This document shows, piece by piece, positions 1 to 9,205 of a stretch of 64,000 nt of DNA (positions within the stretch are counted from its first letter, which is position 1; the number at the start of each line of letters is the position of its first letter). The notes beneath the pieces are model-generated. The model had not been told where the DNA came from. It ran no database searches and saw only the letters and a list, made by a program, of their open reading frames with translations. A program made the translations under genes and the position numbers. Location of the stretch: NCBI GenBank assembly GCA_944325605.1, contig CALVAX010000007.1, positions 1 to 64,000 of the forward strand, read 5' to 3'. The stretch is from Candidatus Gastranaerophilales bacterium. Its GTDB lineage: Bacteria; Cyanobacteriota; Vampirovibrionia; Gastranaerophilales; Gastranaerophilaceae.

Positions 1-144
1 ACCACATGCCCATATATTTATTTGTCAATCAATCCTTCGGATTGAGGCGTGTCTACCACCTCTCACAAATTGATACTTAATCAATTTGTTCGGCACAGTA
101 CCACATGCCCATATATTTATTTGTCAATCAATCCTTCCAGATTG
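1..144 (-). repeat. tRNA-associated hairpin unit between two copies of a tRNA-Leu-like 5' end
   Basis: Bases 1-38 and 100-137 are identical direct repeats (99-base period). On the minus strand each copy ends in GGGCATGTGGT, which looks like the start of a tRNA gene, probably Leu, that continues leftward beyond base 1. Between the copies lies a hairpin with 10-bp arms ACAAATTGAT and ATCAATTTGT around loop TAAGT, followed by GGTAGACACGCC, which resembles a class II (Leu/Ser) D-arm. GGCATGT near the tRNA-like start can pair with ACACGCC after the hairpin, with one mismatch. The same design recurs at tRNA-Ala and tRNA-Pro. The tRNA itself is not visible, so the isotype is inferred. Confidence 0.6.
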
Positions 145-179
145 CAATATTAATAAATTATCCTAACTAAAGTCAATTG

Positions 180-338
180 TCAAGGTTTTTGCTTGCCTAA
201 ATTTTCAGGATGGGCGGAATTTGACAATATAATTTCATAATACTCATTCTTGTCTATATTAACGCCCATTGTTTTTGTATTGCAATAACTCTTACGCTTC
301 CGGCTTTTCTTAAGTATATCTTTGATGAAACTGTCCAT
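180..338 (-). CDS. possible small basic protein (52 aa), doubtful
   Basis: An ATG-to-TGA frame encodes a 52-residue peptide with a Lys/Arg-rich N-terminal third (KKSRKRK) and an acidic, aromatic middle. I recognise no family. The upstream sequence has only a weak purine stretch, not a clear ribosome binding site. It lies between the left-edge repeat array and the rplS leader on the opposite strand. It may be a decayed fragment or chance. It is listed because the 480-base gap before rplS otherwise holds only the repeats and the rplS leader. Confidence 0.2.
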   Translation of the reverse strand: MDSFIKDILKKSRKRKSYCNTKTMGVNIDKNEYYEIILSNSAHPENLGKQKP

Positions 339-487
339 AACTTCAATCTATCACAACCATACCGGAACCGCAATTTCTCGCTTTGCAATCCCGCTGTATC
401 TCTAATCTTGCGGAATAGTAAACATTTATTACATCACAGCTTGCAAAAAAAAGTTCTTTGGTTTACGATAGTTCTTACGAACGTGCG

Positions 488-525
488 TCGGTGTGTTTTT
501 GTGTGGAAAAAGCGTTCAACACCGA
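488..525 (+). promoter_or_regulatory. possible rplS leader hairpin
   Basis: A 7-bp stem, TCGGTGT (488-494) with ACACCGA (519-525), encloses a 24-base loop about 50 bases before the rplS start. A second small hairpin, GTTC/GAAC, lies just upstream. Ribosomal protein genes, L19 included, often carry autoregulatory leaders, but I cannot match this one to a described class, so the regulatory role is a guess. Confidence 0.25.
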
Positions 526-574
526 TTAAGGAATTTAAAAAGTACGAAATATAAACATATAAAGGAAAAAGAAA

Positions 575-928
575 ATGAACCCTATTATTGATGAATTAGA
601 AAAAGCTTACATGGAAAAAGAAGTTCCGGACGTAAACCCCGGCGATACCGTTAAAGTTTTTGTAAGAATTATTGAAGGCAACAAAGAAAGAACTCAGGCT
701 TTCGAAGGCACTATTATTAAAAAACACGGCGAAGGCATCAACAAAACTATTACTGTCAGAAAAGTTTTTCAGGGTGTCGGCGTTGAACGTGTATTCTTAA
801 TGCACTCTCCGAGAATTGAAAAAATTACTCTTCTCAGACGCGGTGACGTTAGACGTTCTAAACTCTACTATTTGAGAGAACGTTCAGGTAAAGCTACTCG
901 TATCAAGGAAAAAATTGAAAAAAGATAA
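575..928 (+). CDS. rplS: 50S ribosomal protein L19
   Basis: This 117-residue protein is L19, which sits at the 30S-50S interface. The family pattern is plain: NPGDTVKVFVRI near residue 21, the FEGTIIKKHGEG stretch near 43, and the basic RRGDVRRSKLYYLRERSGKA region towards the C-terminus. Length is normal for the family. The ATG follows AAAGGAAAAAG. It is the first gene of a tight rplS-rbgA-rnhB run; the last bases of rplS contain the start of rbgA, so the two are translationally linked. This order is common in bacteria that keep ylqF/rbgA beside rplS. Confidence 0.97.
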   Translation: MNPIIDELEKAYMEKEVPDVNPGDTVKVFVRIIEGNKERTQAFEGTIIKKHGEGINKTITVRKVFQGVGVERVFLMHSPRIEKITLLRRGDVRRSKLYYLRERSGKATRIKEKIEKR

Positions 929-1769
929 AATTCATATCCACTGGTATCCAGGGCATATAGCAAAAGCTGAAAAAAAGCTGAAAGAGCAATTGTCACTTGT
1001 GGATGCAGTGATAGAAGTACTTGATGCAAGAATTCCGCTCTCCAGCGGATACGAAAATATTGCGGGGCTGTTGAATGACAAGCCCCGTTTAATATTGTTT
1101 AATAAATCTGATCTGGCTGATAAGTCAAAACTCCTGCCCTTTGCAGAAAAAATCGAAAATGACTCCGGTTATCCTGTTATTTTATCTGATGCAAAAAATT
1201 CTAAAGACCTGAATTTAATTGTAAAAAAAGCCGTTGAACTTTCTGAACCTCGCATTCAGGCAATTATGCAAAAAGGGCTTCTTCGCCGTCCGGCGCGGGT
1301 TATGGTTGTCGGAATGCCTAATGTCGGAAAATCAAGCATTATAAACAAACTTACCCGTTCCTCTAAGACCAAAACCGGTGCTAAAGCCGGAGTTACAAGG
1401 CAGCAGCAATGGGTGAGAATTAATCCGCAGCTTGAACTTCTTGACACTCCGGGGATTATTCCTATGCGGCAGGACGACCAGACTAAAGCTTTGAAACTTG
1501 CATTTGTAAATTCCGTATCGGAAAACGCTTATTCAAACGAAGCCGCAGCTTATGAACTTTTAAAGCTGCTTGGTGAAAAGTATCCGGAAATCGTAAGAAA
1601 TTATTACAATTTGGAAGATGTTGAAATCTCGCTTGAAAACATAGCAAAATCGCGGAACTGGCTTGTAACAGGAGGCAATCCGGACATTGAAAGAACGTCT
1701 ATTTATATTTTAAGAGATTTCAGGGACGGAAAAATCGGGAAATTTGTTCTTGATGATTTGGAGGCATAA
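915..1769 (+). CDS. rbgA: ribosome biogenesis GTPase RbgA (YlqF)
   Basis: A 284-residue circularly permuted GTPase that acts in late 50S assembly. The G-motif order is permuted as in the YlqF family: NKSDL (G4) comes first near residue 63, then the P-loop GMPNVGKSS near 132, then DTPG near 177. The N-terminal HWYPGHIAKA is the family signature. The start is a TTG at 915, inside the end of rplS (14-base overlap), preceded by AAGGAA at 905-910; no ATG lies close by. The stop is directly followed by the GTG of rnhB. Overlap and junction imply coupled translation of the three genes. Confidence 0.95.
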   Translation: MKKDKIHIHWYPGHIAKAEKKLKEQLSLVDAVIEVLDARIPLSSGYENIAGLLNDKPRLILFNKSDLADKSKLLPFAEKIENDSGYPVILSDAKNSKDLNLIVKKAVELSEPRIQAIMQKGLLRRPARVMVVGMPNVGKSSIINKLTRSSKTKTGAKAGVTRQQQWVRINPQLELLDTPGIIPMRQDDQTKALKLAFVNSVSENAYSNEAAAYELLKLLGEKYPEIVRNYYNLEDVEISLENIAKSRNWLVTGGNPDIERTSIYILRDFRDGKIGKFVLDDLEA

Positions 1770-2459
1770 GTGGAATTACAGGGAAATTCGCACATTATAG
1801 AACTTTTTAATTATGATTTTTCTTTCAAAAACAACCTGATTATAGGGACTGATGAGGCCGGAAGAGGGCCTACGGCAGGCGGGGTTTTTGCAAGCGCGGT
1901 GTTTTTCAGCGACAAATCAGAAAAGTTAATCGAACAGCTTTCAATTCTCAACGACAGCAAACAACTTTCAAAGAAAAAGCGGGAACTTCTCTTTGACGTA
2001 ATAAAAGAAAACACTATTAATTCAACAGTTTGCATAGAAGTTGATGAAATAGAAAAAATCAACATACTTAATGCTTCCTTAAAGGCGATGAAGCTTGCGG
2101 TAGAGGATGTTCTTGAACATGCGGCTAAAACTGCAAATGAGGATTATGTCAAATTTCTTGTACTTGTTGACGGAAATAAAATGATAAAAAACTTCACTAA
2201 ATGCCCGCAAAAATGGGTTGTGAAAGGGGACAGCACTTCAGCATCAATTGCCGCGGCAAGCATCTTAGCCAAAGTTACACGTGACAGGTATATGGAAAAA
2301 CTGGATAATGAATTTCCCGAATACGGCTGGTCAAAAAATGCCGGATATTTGACAAAAGAGCACCTTGAAGCAATTGACAAATACGGGCTTTGCAAGTATC
2401 ACAGAAAATCTTTTTTAACCAAACACTTTGCAAAGCAGGAACAGCTGAGTCTGTTTTAA
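1770..2459 (+). CDS. rnhB: ribonuclease HII
   Basis: A 229-residue RNase HII, which removes ribonucleotides and RNA primers from RNA-DNA hybrids. The catalytic signature DEAGRG is near residue 30, DGNK lies mid-protein, and the KGDSTSASIAAASILAKVTRD block is typical of the family (acidic active site, two-metal mechanism). The start is a GTG placed directly after the rbgA stop, with GGAGG five to six bases upstream. The C-terminal EQLSLF resembles a beta-clamp binding tail (QLSLF), which is known for RNase HII in several bacteria. It ends a short operon; the next gene is convergent. Confidence 0.96.
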   Translation: MELQGNSHIIELFNYDFSFKNNLIIGTDEAGRGPTAGGVFASAVFFSDKSEKLIEQLSILNDSKQLSKKKRELLFDVIKENTINSTVCIEVDEIEKINILNASLKAMKLAVEDVLEHAAKTANEDYVKFLVLVDGNKMIKNFTKCPQKWVVKGDSTSASIAAASILAKVTRDRYMEKLDNEFPEYGWSKNAGYLTKEHLEAIDKYGLCKYHRKSFLTKHFAKQEQLSLF

Positions 2460-2549
2460 TTAATTCACTACTTATTTAATTTTCAAGCCCTCTTACTCCC
2501 AATCTTAACCGTAGGGAACTATTCTATTATTGATGATATGACTTTTTTC

Positions 2550-4217
2550 TTAAACTTCAAAAAGCGAGCGCAGCCTGTTTTCGATATCTTCTTCATCCAA
2601 ATCCTGAGTGATTTTATTCAGGTCAATAGCCATCTGGTAATAGTGTGCAGCATCATTTGTGAAGCCCATCTGCTGGCTTGCACGACCTGCGTTGAAGTAG
2701 GCAAGGGTATAACTTGGATTTAATTCTATTGCTTCTTCAAAATATTCTAAAGCTTCCTCTGCATCCATCAACCCGTCAAGATAAAGTATGCCCAGATTGT
2801 TATGCGCAAATTCATTCTCCGGATTAAGTTCAATTGCCTTGTGATAAGATACAAGTGCTTCTTCAAGAAAATCCTTTTCCCACAACGCAATTCCGCATTT
2901 TGAATAACCTCTGTAGTCATTCGGATTGAGAGTTATAGCATCGCAATATGTCTTGATAGCTTTGTCAAGATCATATTCGGCCATATAAATATCACCTAAA
3001 GCAAGGTAAATATCATAATTTTTCGGATCAAGAATTATGCCGGCCTGATAAGTTGCCACAGCAGCCTCCATATTGCCCTGCACTTCACCGTAAATTGAAC
3101 CTAAAGCCTGACACACAATAGATGTCCATTCACTGTCAGGATTTAATTCGATTGCCTTTTTGTAATGCTCAATTGCATCATCGTAAAGTTCGGCTTTCGA
3201 ATATGCATAGGCTAAAGAATTATTATAAAAGGGGTTTTCTGGATTTTCTTCAACCGCAAGCTTGAATGCGCTTATAGAATTTATCTTGTCTTCTTTTCTA
3301 AGGTACAAATGCCCGAGTTCATAATAAATCTGAGCTTTATCAATATCAAAGGATAACAATTTTTCATAACAATCAATTGTTTCGTCAGTATTTTCAGGGA
3401 AATACGTCTGAAGAACAGTTGCAAGCTTGACAAGCACATCTCTGTTAAGCGGATTTGCCTCTAAAACTCTTCTATAGCAATCAACCGCCATTTCAAGCTC
3501 ATTGTTTTTAAGTGCAAGATCACCCATTTTGCCGTAGAAAATATCACCGTGATTTGTATTTGAAACAGCTTTTTTGTAAATATTTTCAGCAATCGGGTAA
3601 AGTTTAAATTTTTCAAGAAACTTGCCGACAGTATTATACGTAAATACCGAAAAATCATCCGACATGCTTTTGCAGAACATTTTTATACTTGGTCTGTCCC
3701 AGGCAAGCATTAAACTGCCGGAAAGAAAATAATACAAAAAGTTCAAATAATCAGAAGCTGTACCGTTTTTCGAATTAATCTTCTGCAATATAGCCTGCGA
3801 AAGTATAAGCCTTGGACGGGCTGAATTTAATTTACCCATTTTAATGGCTGACTTAAACTCTTTTTCAGCGGAATTAAAATCCTCGGCCATCTTCATAAAA
3901 AAGCCGGTGTACATGTGTGCATTCATATTTTTAGGAGCGAGTGACACAGCGGTTTTGCACTGCTCAATCGCCGTATCAAGACTAATCTGCCCCTGTTCAA
4001 ACATAAGACTTGCAAGCCGGTAATAAGCTTCAGGCATAGTCGGATCAAGCTTAACGGCATCAATATAATATTCAATGGCTTCGTTAAGATCCTGGCTGTT
4101 TTGCCGGATAAGATACCTTTCATGGGCTACACGAGCTTTTTCTAAAGAATTTCTGGCTTTTTCGGCATTTGTATTTTCGGTAGCCAACAGAGGCTGTGCA
4201 AGAATTTGTTCTGACAT
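2550..4217 (-). CDS. tetratricopeptide-repeat protein
   Basis: A 555-residue soluble protein built almost entirely of TPR units (about 12-14, 34 residues each), with recurring A-YY-LG and AI-LNP patterns such as 'AIELNPENEFAHNNLG'. No signal peptide or enzymatic domain is visible, so it is likely a scaffold for protein contacts. I chose the ATG at 4217 (MSEQIL) because GGAG lies seven bases upstream; an ATG at 4229 is in frame but overlaps that ribosome binding site. The N-terminal 180 residues are less regular. Partner unknown. It converges on rnhB. Confidence 0.85.
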   Translation of the reverse strand: MSEQILAQPLLATENTNAEKARNSLEKARVAHERYLIRQNSQDLNEAIEYYIDAVKLDPTMPEAYYRLASLMFEQGQISLDTAIEQCKTAVSLAPKNMNAHMYTGFFMKMAEDFNSAEKEFKSAIKMGKLNSARPRLILSQAILQKINSKNGTASDYLNFLYYFLSGSLMLAWDRPSIKMFCKSMSDDFSVFTYNTVGKFLEKFKLYPIAENIYKKAVSNTNHGDIFYGKMGDLALKNNELEMAVDCYRRVLEANPLNRDVLVKLATVLQTYFPENTDETIDCYEKLLSFDIDKAQIYYELGHLYLRKEDKINSISAFKLAVEENPENPFYNNSLAYAYSKAELYDDAIEHYKKAIELNPDSEWTSIVCQALGSIYGEVQGNMEAAVATYQAGIILDPKNYDIYLALGDIYMAEYDLDKAIKTYCDAITLNPNDYRGYSKCGIALWEKDFLEEALVSYHKAIELNPENEFAHNNLGILYLDGLMDAEEALEYFEEAIELNPSYTLAYFNAGRASQQMGFTNDAAHYYQMAIDLNKITQDLDEEDIENRLRSLFEV

Positions 4218-4435
4218 TATGAGCTCCATATAAGATGTATAATACTTTTCCTCGTCATATATATATTAAACTTTATCCAACTATTTAAAAATCGTATGAA
4301 TGTACCAGATGAAAGAATAATTTATACTAAAGTTGGAAGATTTTTTCATAAAAAATATTATAAGAAGTAAAATTTTATTTTTTAGCCTTCAACTGAATTT
4401 CGGGAGTAATCATTTTTGAGTAATTAATTTAATCT

Positions 4436-5262
4436 GGTACTTTCTTGTACCGACAAGAAAGTACCGCAAAGAAACTCCCGACCTGTGCTACGTTCGTTAA
4501 TCAATTGTAACTGTTTTGCAAAAAGCAAGTGAACTCGTGCTTCGCACTCAAACAACACTTGCTTTGTAGTCGCTAAACAGAACATTGATTACTCACTACG
4601 CAAAGGTCGGATTTTTTATTCAACTACAATATTTTGTCATGCTGAGTTTGCGGATTTTCGGTAGGGTGAAGCAAAGCGGAACCCGCAAGGTGCGGGTCGG
4701 ACGTTACTCCGCCCGCACCCCGAATAATCCAAGATAGTTTCAGCATCTCAAAGGAATTCAGTGGGAAACCAGACATTTTGCACGAAATCAAAGATTTCGG
4801 CAAAAGTAGTCAAATAAATTCAGAATGACAGTAAAAGACAAAATATTGTAGTTGAACCAAACGCCACGATAGCGGAGTGAACAATAATTGCAGGCGAGGC
4901 AGATATCAAAGGCGGGTATTGTTTGAGCATAAAAATTCACGTCATTCTGAGCCGATTTAATTAGATTCTTCGCTGTGCTCAGAATGACATAATACGGCGA
5001 AGAATCCATTAAAAAGTATTTTTGTTAAGCGAGTTTACCCGCCTTAATGCCGAGCCTTTTGCATATTATTAGCGAACGAAGCGTGTGGCTGGTTTTCCGC
5101 CGCTTTTGCCACCAAAAGCGGCCGCCGTCCGCGCAGGACAAAATACCGTCAAAAGAATGAACTTAATAAAAAAATATATTCTCATCACAATATACTATAA
5201 TTGCAAAACTGTTACAATTGATTAGCGAATGAAGCTCCGGTCGGGAGCTTCTTTGCGGAATT
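4436..5262. repeat. composite intergenic repeat block
   Basis: The gap between the TPR gene and mnmG holds no credible gene. It begins with a perfect 13-bp hairpin (4436-4465, GGTACTTTCTTGT / ACAAGAAAGTACC), then GCAAGTG/CACTTGC palindromes, then a segment with 20-bp perfect terminal inverted repeats (4619-4638 and 4837-4856, TTCAACTACAATATTTTGTC). Inside it, about 100 bases near 4645-4745 (GGTAGGGTGAAGCAAAGCGG...) recur at 41448-41550. Bases 5195-5262 are an inverted partial copy of the first part. Related blocks lie at 41112-41400 and, inverted, at 46752-47034. ATTCTGAG-type repeats near 4940-5010 produce a spurious reading frame. Confidence 0.85.
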
Positions 5263-5283
5263 TTTTTGTAGTATAATTCTGGT

Positions 5284-7173
5284 ATGGATTACCTTAAAAA
5301 CAGTTATGATTGTATAGTTGTCGGCGCAGGACATGCCGGATGCGAAGCCGCAATTGCTGCTGCAAGGCTCGGTGCAAACGTTCTCTTATGTTCGCTGAAC
5401 CTTGACAACATTGCACTTATGCCCTGCAATCCCGCAATCGGAGGCCCCGCAAAATCCACCATCGTCAGAGAAATCGACGCTCTCGGCGGAGTTATGGGCG
5501 AAGCGGCAGACGCAACTTACATCCAGATGAGAATGTTAAATTCTTCAAAAGGCCCTGCTGTACGCGCACTCAGAGCTCAATCCGATAAAAAACAGTATAT
5601 GAATTATATGCGAAATGTAATTGAGGGGATTGAAAATATTCACCTGAGGCAGGCCTGCATTACGGATTTAATCGCTGAAAACGGAGTGATTACCGGTGCC
5701 GTTGATGAGTTCGGTATTGAATTCAAAGCAAGAAGCGTAATCCTTACAACAGGAACTTCACTTTCAGGGCGGATTTTTGTCGGGCTAAAATCATACAGCG
5801 CAGGCAGACTCGGAGAAATGGCTGCAATCGGGCTTTCGGACTCTTTAAGAAAACTCGGGATTAATCTTAAAAAACTTAAAACAGGCACCCCGCCAAGAGT
5901 GGACAAACGCACGATTGATTATTCTAAAATGACAATCCAGCCGGGTGACGAGGAACTTTATTTTTATTCGTTCAAACCTGACAGACCCGTAAGAAATCAG
6001 GTTCCATGTTATCTAACCCGCACAAATGACGAAACACACAGAATTATCAGGGAAAATCTGGATAAATCCCCGATGTTTCAAGGATTGATAGAAGGAGTCG
6101 GGCCAAGATACTGTCCGTCAATTGAGGATAAAGTGGTGCGTTTTGCAGCCAATCCTTCTCACCATATTTTTGTTGAGCCGGAAGGTTTAGGAACTTATGA
6201 AGTTTATATTCAAGGGTTTTCAAGCAGTCTGCCGGCGGACGTTCAGGTTAAGATGCTTCATACACTTCCGGGACTGGAAAAAGCTCACGTTATAAAACCG
6301 GCTTATGCTGTTGAATACGATTATGTTCCGGCGGTTCAAACGAGTCATTCTCTTATGTCAAAAACAATTAAAGGATTATTTTTTGCCGGACAAATTAACG
6401 GAACAAGCGGATATGAAGAAGCCGCTGGACAGGGGCTTGTGGCAGGGATTAATGCCGTAAATTACTTAAACAATTCAGAAATGCTTGAACTTTCAAGAAG
6501 TTCTTCTTATATAGGGACACTGATTGACGATCTTGTGACAAAAGATATTCAGGATCCCTATCGAATGCTTACATCACGCTCGGAATACAGACTTCTGCTC
6601 CGTCAGGATAATGCTGATGCTAGACTGACTCCGCTCGGGCATAAAATCGGACTTGTAAGCGATGAACAGTTTAAAATTTTCACGGAAAAACAGCAAAATA
6701 TTGAAAAAGAAATGACCCGACTTTTTGAACACAAAATTTCGGCAACTGAAAAAGTAAACGAAATTCTCTCAAAATACGGAGAGCACATGGAACGCGGGAT
6801 GAAAGCCTCTGAACTTCTTAAGCGCCCGAATATTACATATAAAATTCTGCAGGAAATTGACGAAGAAACTGCTGCGCTGAATTTGCCAAAAGATGTTTAT
6901 GAACAGGCTGAAGTTTTAATAAAATACGACGGATATCTGAAACGTCAGGAATTTCAGGTTGAACAGGCCGGAAAACTCGACAAATACAAAATTCCGGATG
7001 ACATTGACTATGACAAAATTGACCATATTTCATCAGAAACAAAAGACAAATTAAACAAAATTCGTCCGAAAACACTTGCTCAGGCTTCACGAATAGGCGG
7101 AGTAAAACCTGCAGACATATCAATTCTTATGGTGCTGCTGGAGCGTCACACGATTGCCCGCAAGGTGCTTTAG
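5284..7173 (+). CDS. mnmG: tRNA uridine-34 5-carboxymethylaminomethyl modification enzyme MnmG (GidA)
   Basis: A 629-residue FAD enzyme that, with MnmE, modifies the wobble uridine of several tRNAs. The N-terminal dinucleotide fold VVGAGHAGCEAA (residues 11-22) binds FAD; GGPAKSTIVREIDALGG and the PSIEDK stretch are family signatures. Full length for the family, with the C-terminal helical domain (RIGGVKPADISIL) that contacts MnmE and tRNA. The ATG at 5284 is the first in frame. No mnmE is visible nearby. The 3' end overlaps the convergent acyltransferase gene by 47 bases. Confidence 0.97.
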   Translation: MDYLKNSYDCIVVGAGHAGCEAAIAAARLGANVLLCSLNLDNIALMPCNPAIGGPAKSTIVREIDALGGVMGEAADATYIQMRMLNSSKGPAVRALRAQSDKKQYMNYMRNVIEGIENIHLRQACITDLIAENGVITGAVDEFGIEFKARSVILTTGTSLSGRIFVGLKSYSAGRLGEMAAIGLSDSLRKLGINLKKLKTGTPPRVDKRTIDYSKMTIQPGDEELYFYSFKPDRPVRNQVPCYLTRTNDETHRIIRENLDKSPMFQGLIEGVGPRYCPSIEDKVVRFAANPSHHIFVEPEGLGTYEVYIQGFSSSLPADVQVKMLHTLPGLEKAHVIKPAYAVEYDYVPAVQTSHSLMSKTIKGLFFAGQINGTSGYEEAAGQGLVAGINAVNYLNNSEMLELSRSSSYIGTLIDDLVTKDIQDPYRMLTSRSEYRLLLRQDNADARLTPLGHKIGLVSDEQFKIFTEKQQNIEKEMTRLFEHKISATEKVNEILSKYGEHMERGMKASELLKRPNITYKILQEIDEETAALNLPKDVYEQAEVLIKYDGYLKRQEFQVEQAGKLDKYKIPDDIDYDKIDHISSETKDKLNKIRPKTLAQASRIGGVKPADISILMVLLERHTIARKVL

Positions 7174-8281
7174 ACAAGAATCGGTTTTCTTTCCATTCTA
7201 TGAGTTTAGTTTTTATTTTGTTTCCTGTAAAATGCAAAAATTCGCCGATATAGGTACATATTACTAAAGCACCGAAGGTATAAATAAATTTGTATTTATA
7301 CATTTTATAATAAGCACCGAGCACTGCTTTTGGCCATGCTGATAATTCAGTTTTTCCGTCAATGTATAATATGCATAAATCAAGCAAAAACATTACGAAT
7401 ACATGATTCGACATAATATGAAGAGTATTTTTGCCTATTTTATCTACAAATGAGTCCTGTAGAACTAAAGGAGCTAGCAGTTTTGAAAGAAAAATAACAA
7501 AATAAATTCCGATTAGTGGACATATTATAGCTGAAATATTATGATGCAACCGAGCCCACTTTAAATCAACATTAGTTTCATTATTTACAATAATTATTAA
7601 AACAGCTTGTGTTAGAAGAATAATACATAATGTTTTTATATTGTATTTTATCTTGGATTCCCCAAAAATTTTATATAAATATCCCATATAAATATAAAAT
7701 AATGATATTAAAATTTTTATTATAATTTGTTTAACTCCATGACATAACTCAAAATCATTTGGAGAAAGCAGAATTGCCAACGTTGCAAAAAATAAAAATA
7801 TTAAAAAGGTATATATTGTTTCTAATTTAATTTTACGAAATATTGTAATTAATACGGCAAAACAAGAAAGAGAAATTGTAAGTTGATACAAATACCAGTT
7901 TGGTGCATTAAAGTTAAAAGGGGTTGAATCAACAGGCGCTAAAATTAATAATTTTAGAGTGGGTAATGCCCCATATAATTTATTTGTTAAAAGATAAATT
8001 AATACAACAACACCACCATAAAACCAATGGTAGCAATAAAAAGGAATTAAATATCTACATATAGATTTCTTGATATATAAAATCAAAATTTTTATTACAT
8101 TATCATCATTAAAATTTTTCATTGAAAAGAAATATCCGGCAATAAAGAAGAAAAAAGCCATGTGCCAGCTATAAGTTCTACAAAAATCACCGAATATATT
8201 CCAGTTTGTATGTCCTGCAACAACAGCCAAAATTCCGATTGCCTTTGCTATATTCATTTCCATGTTAAAAGTTTTAGCCAT
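7127..8281 (-). CDS. membrane acyltransferase, acyltransferase-3 family
   Basis: A 384-residue integral membrane protein with about ten hydrophobic segments. The N-terminal segment (MNIAKAIGILAVVAGHT) carries the His of the acyltransferase-3 family, followed by a SWHMAFFFFIAGYFFS stretch, as in O-acetyltransferases that decorate surface sugars. The substrate is unknown; ugd and envelope genes lie far away. I chose the ATG at 8281 because GGGGA lies about seven bases upstream; a longer frame to 8350 has no ribosome binding site. The last codons overlap mnmG by 47 bases, and the tail (CGQSCDAPAAP) may be an accidental extension read from the mnmG antisense strand. AT content is high compared with its neighbours, which hints at acquisition. 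Confidence 0.75.
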   Translation of the reverse strand: MAKTFNMEMNIAKAIGILAVVAGHTNWNIFGDFCRTYSWHMAFFFFIAGYFFSMKNFNDDNVIKILILYIKKSICRYLIPFYCYHWFYGGVVVLIYLLTNKLYGALPTLKLLILAPVDSTPFNFNAPNWYLYQLTISLSCFAVLITIFRKIKLETIYTFLIFLFFATLAILLSPNDFELCHGVKQIIIKILISLFYIYMGYLYKIFGESKIKYNIKTLCIILLTQAVLIIIVNNETNVDLKWARLHHNISAIICPLIGIYFVIFLSKLLAPLVLQDSFVDKIGKNTLHIMSNHVFVMFLLDLCILYIDGKTELSAWPKAVLGAYYKMYKYKFIYTFGALVICTYIGEFLHFTGNKIKTKLIEWKENRFLSKAPCGQSCDAPAAP

Positions 8282-8409
8282 ACTTTTCCCCAAGATAATA
8301 TCTAAGCAATATTTACTATTTATGAAATCATAAATAATCATATTTAACAATATTGCATACCATTTTTATTAAAAAATATAAACTTTATAATGTCTAAAAA
8401 GGAGTATTT

Positions 8410-8739
8410 GTGGACGAGAACACGATTAAAAAGCAGGTTGGATCAAAAATAAAAAAATATCGCCAGAATTTGAAGCTTACACAGTTTAAACTGGGCGAAC
8501 TTATTGATATTAATCAAAGACAGGTTGCCCTCCTTGAAGCAGGAAAATCGTTTCCGTCACTGACTACTCTTTCTAAAATGTCAAATATTTTTGGCTGTAA
8601 AGTGTCAGATCTTTTTGAGTCTGATAATGATTTATCAGAAGAGGAATTGAAAACCAGACTTATCAAAATAATTAAAAGCTCCTCTTTGGAAGACTGCAGG
8701 CGTCTGTATTCGATTGCAAAAACCTTTATTCTCTCCTAA
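8410..8739 (+). CDS. XRE-family DNA-binding regulator
   Basis: A 109-residue protein with an N-terminal Cro/CI-type helix-turn-helix (residues 8-65: KIKKYRQNLKLTQFKLGELI ... RQVALLEAGKSFPSLTTLSK), then a short acidic linker and a C-terminal helix that may serve dimerisation. The start is a GTG at 8410 with AAGGAG six bases upstream. It is divergent from the acyltransferase gene (about 130 bases apart), which it could control; that is inference. It overlaps the convergent gene at 8736 by four bases. Confidence 0.85.
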   Translation: MDENTIKKQVGSKIKKYRQNLKLTQFKLGELIDINQRQVALLEAGKSFPSLTTLSKMSNIFGCKVSDLFESDNDLSEEELKTRLIKIIKSSSLEDCRRLYSIAKTFILS

Positions 8740-9089
8740 TAATAATAGCCGTAATAACTGCGGTCATCTTTTTTAGTAAATTTGATATTGTTTCTTTTCA
8801 TAGCTTCTTCAAAGGCTTTATCCCGCATATCATTAACCTTTACTGTAAATTTTCCCATGACATTTTTACGCTTTATATCAAAAAATGTGTTTCGCGTATC
8901 ATAAAGCCAGAAGTTATTCATCAGAGTTCCGAATGCAAAAATCTGTTCTCTGGAGATAATACTATTTCCGTCAACCTCGTACTGGCTCGTGAAAGCGGGT
9001 TGAACAGAGGCTGAATGCCCGTCACGTTCTTTGTTAACCTTAGAAACCCCTGAAATGTTTTGAATATAGCCAATCGGATTTAATTTCAT
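8736..9089 (-). CDS. hypothetical protein (117 aa)
   Basis: Not recognised. The 117-residue protein is soluble, basic, and ends in a Tyr-rich tail (SYYGYYY). The ATG is preceded by AAGGA eight bases upstream, so it is probably translated. Its first 40 residues are polar and of low order, like the N-termini of several other lineage-specific proteins in this window, then a more compact part begins near residue 45. It is convergent with the XRE regulator and overlaps it by four bases. Confidence 0.6.
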   Translation of the reverse strand: MKLNPIGYIQNISGVSKVNKERDGHSASVQPAFTSQYEVDGNSIISREQIFAFGTLMNNFWLYDTRNTFFDIKRKNVMGKFTVKVNDMRDKAFEEAMKRNNIKFTKKDDRSYYGYYY

Positions 9090-9205
9090 AACAGTCCTTA
9101 AATTTACTAACTAATATTTTAAAAACAAACAAATCCGAAATTGCCCGTAAATCTAAATTAATTTATAAAAATTTACATTTTTAGTGATGACTTTTCATAA
9201 ATTGG

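Noticed and set aside
4296-4370. 24-codon frame MNVPDERIIYTKVGRFFHKK...
   Set aside because: No ribosome binding site and no recognisable feature; may be chance in AT-rich DNA.
4788-5009. 73-residue reading frame on the minus strand
   Set aside because: Its sequence (VILSTAKNLIKSAQND) is the translation of the ATTCTGAG-class repeats and has no ribosome binding site.
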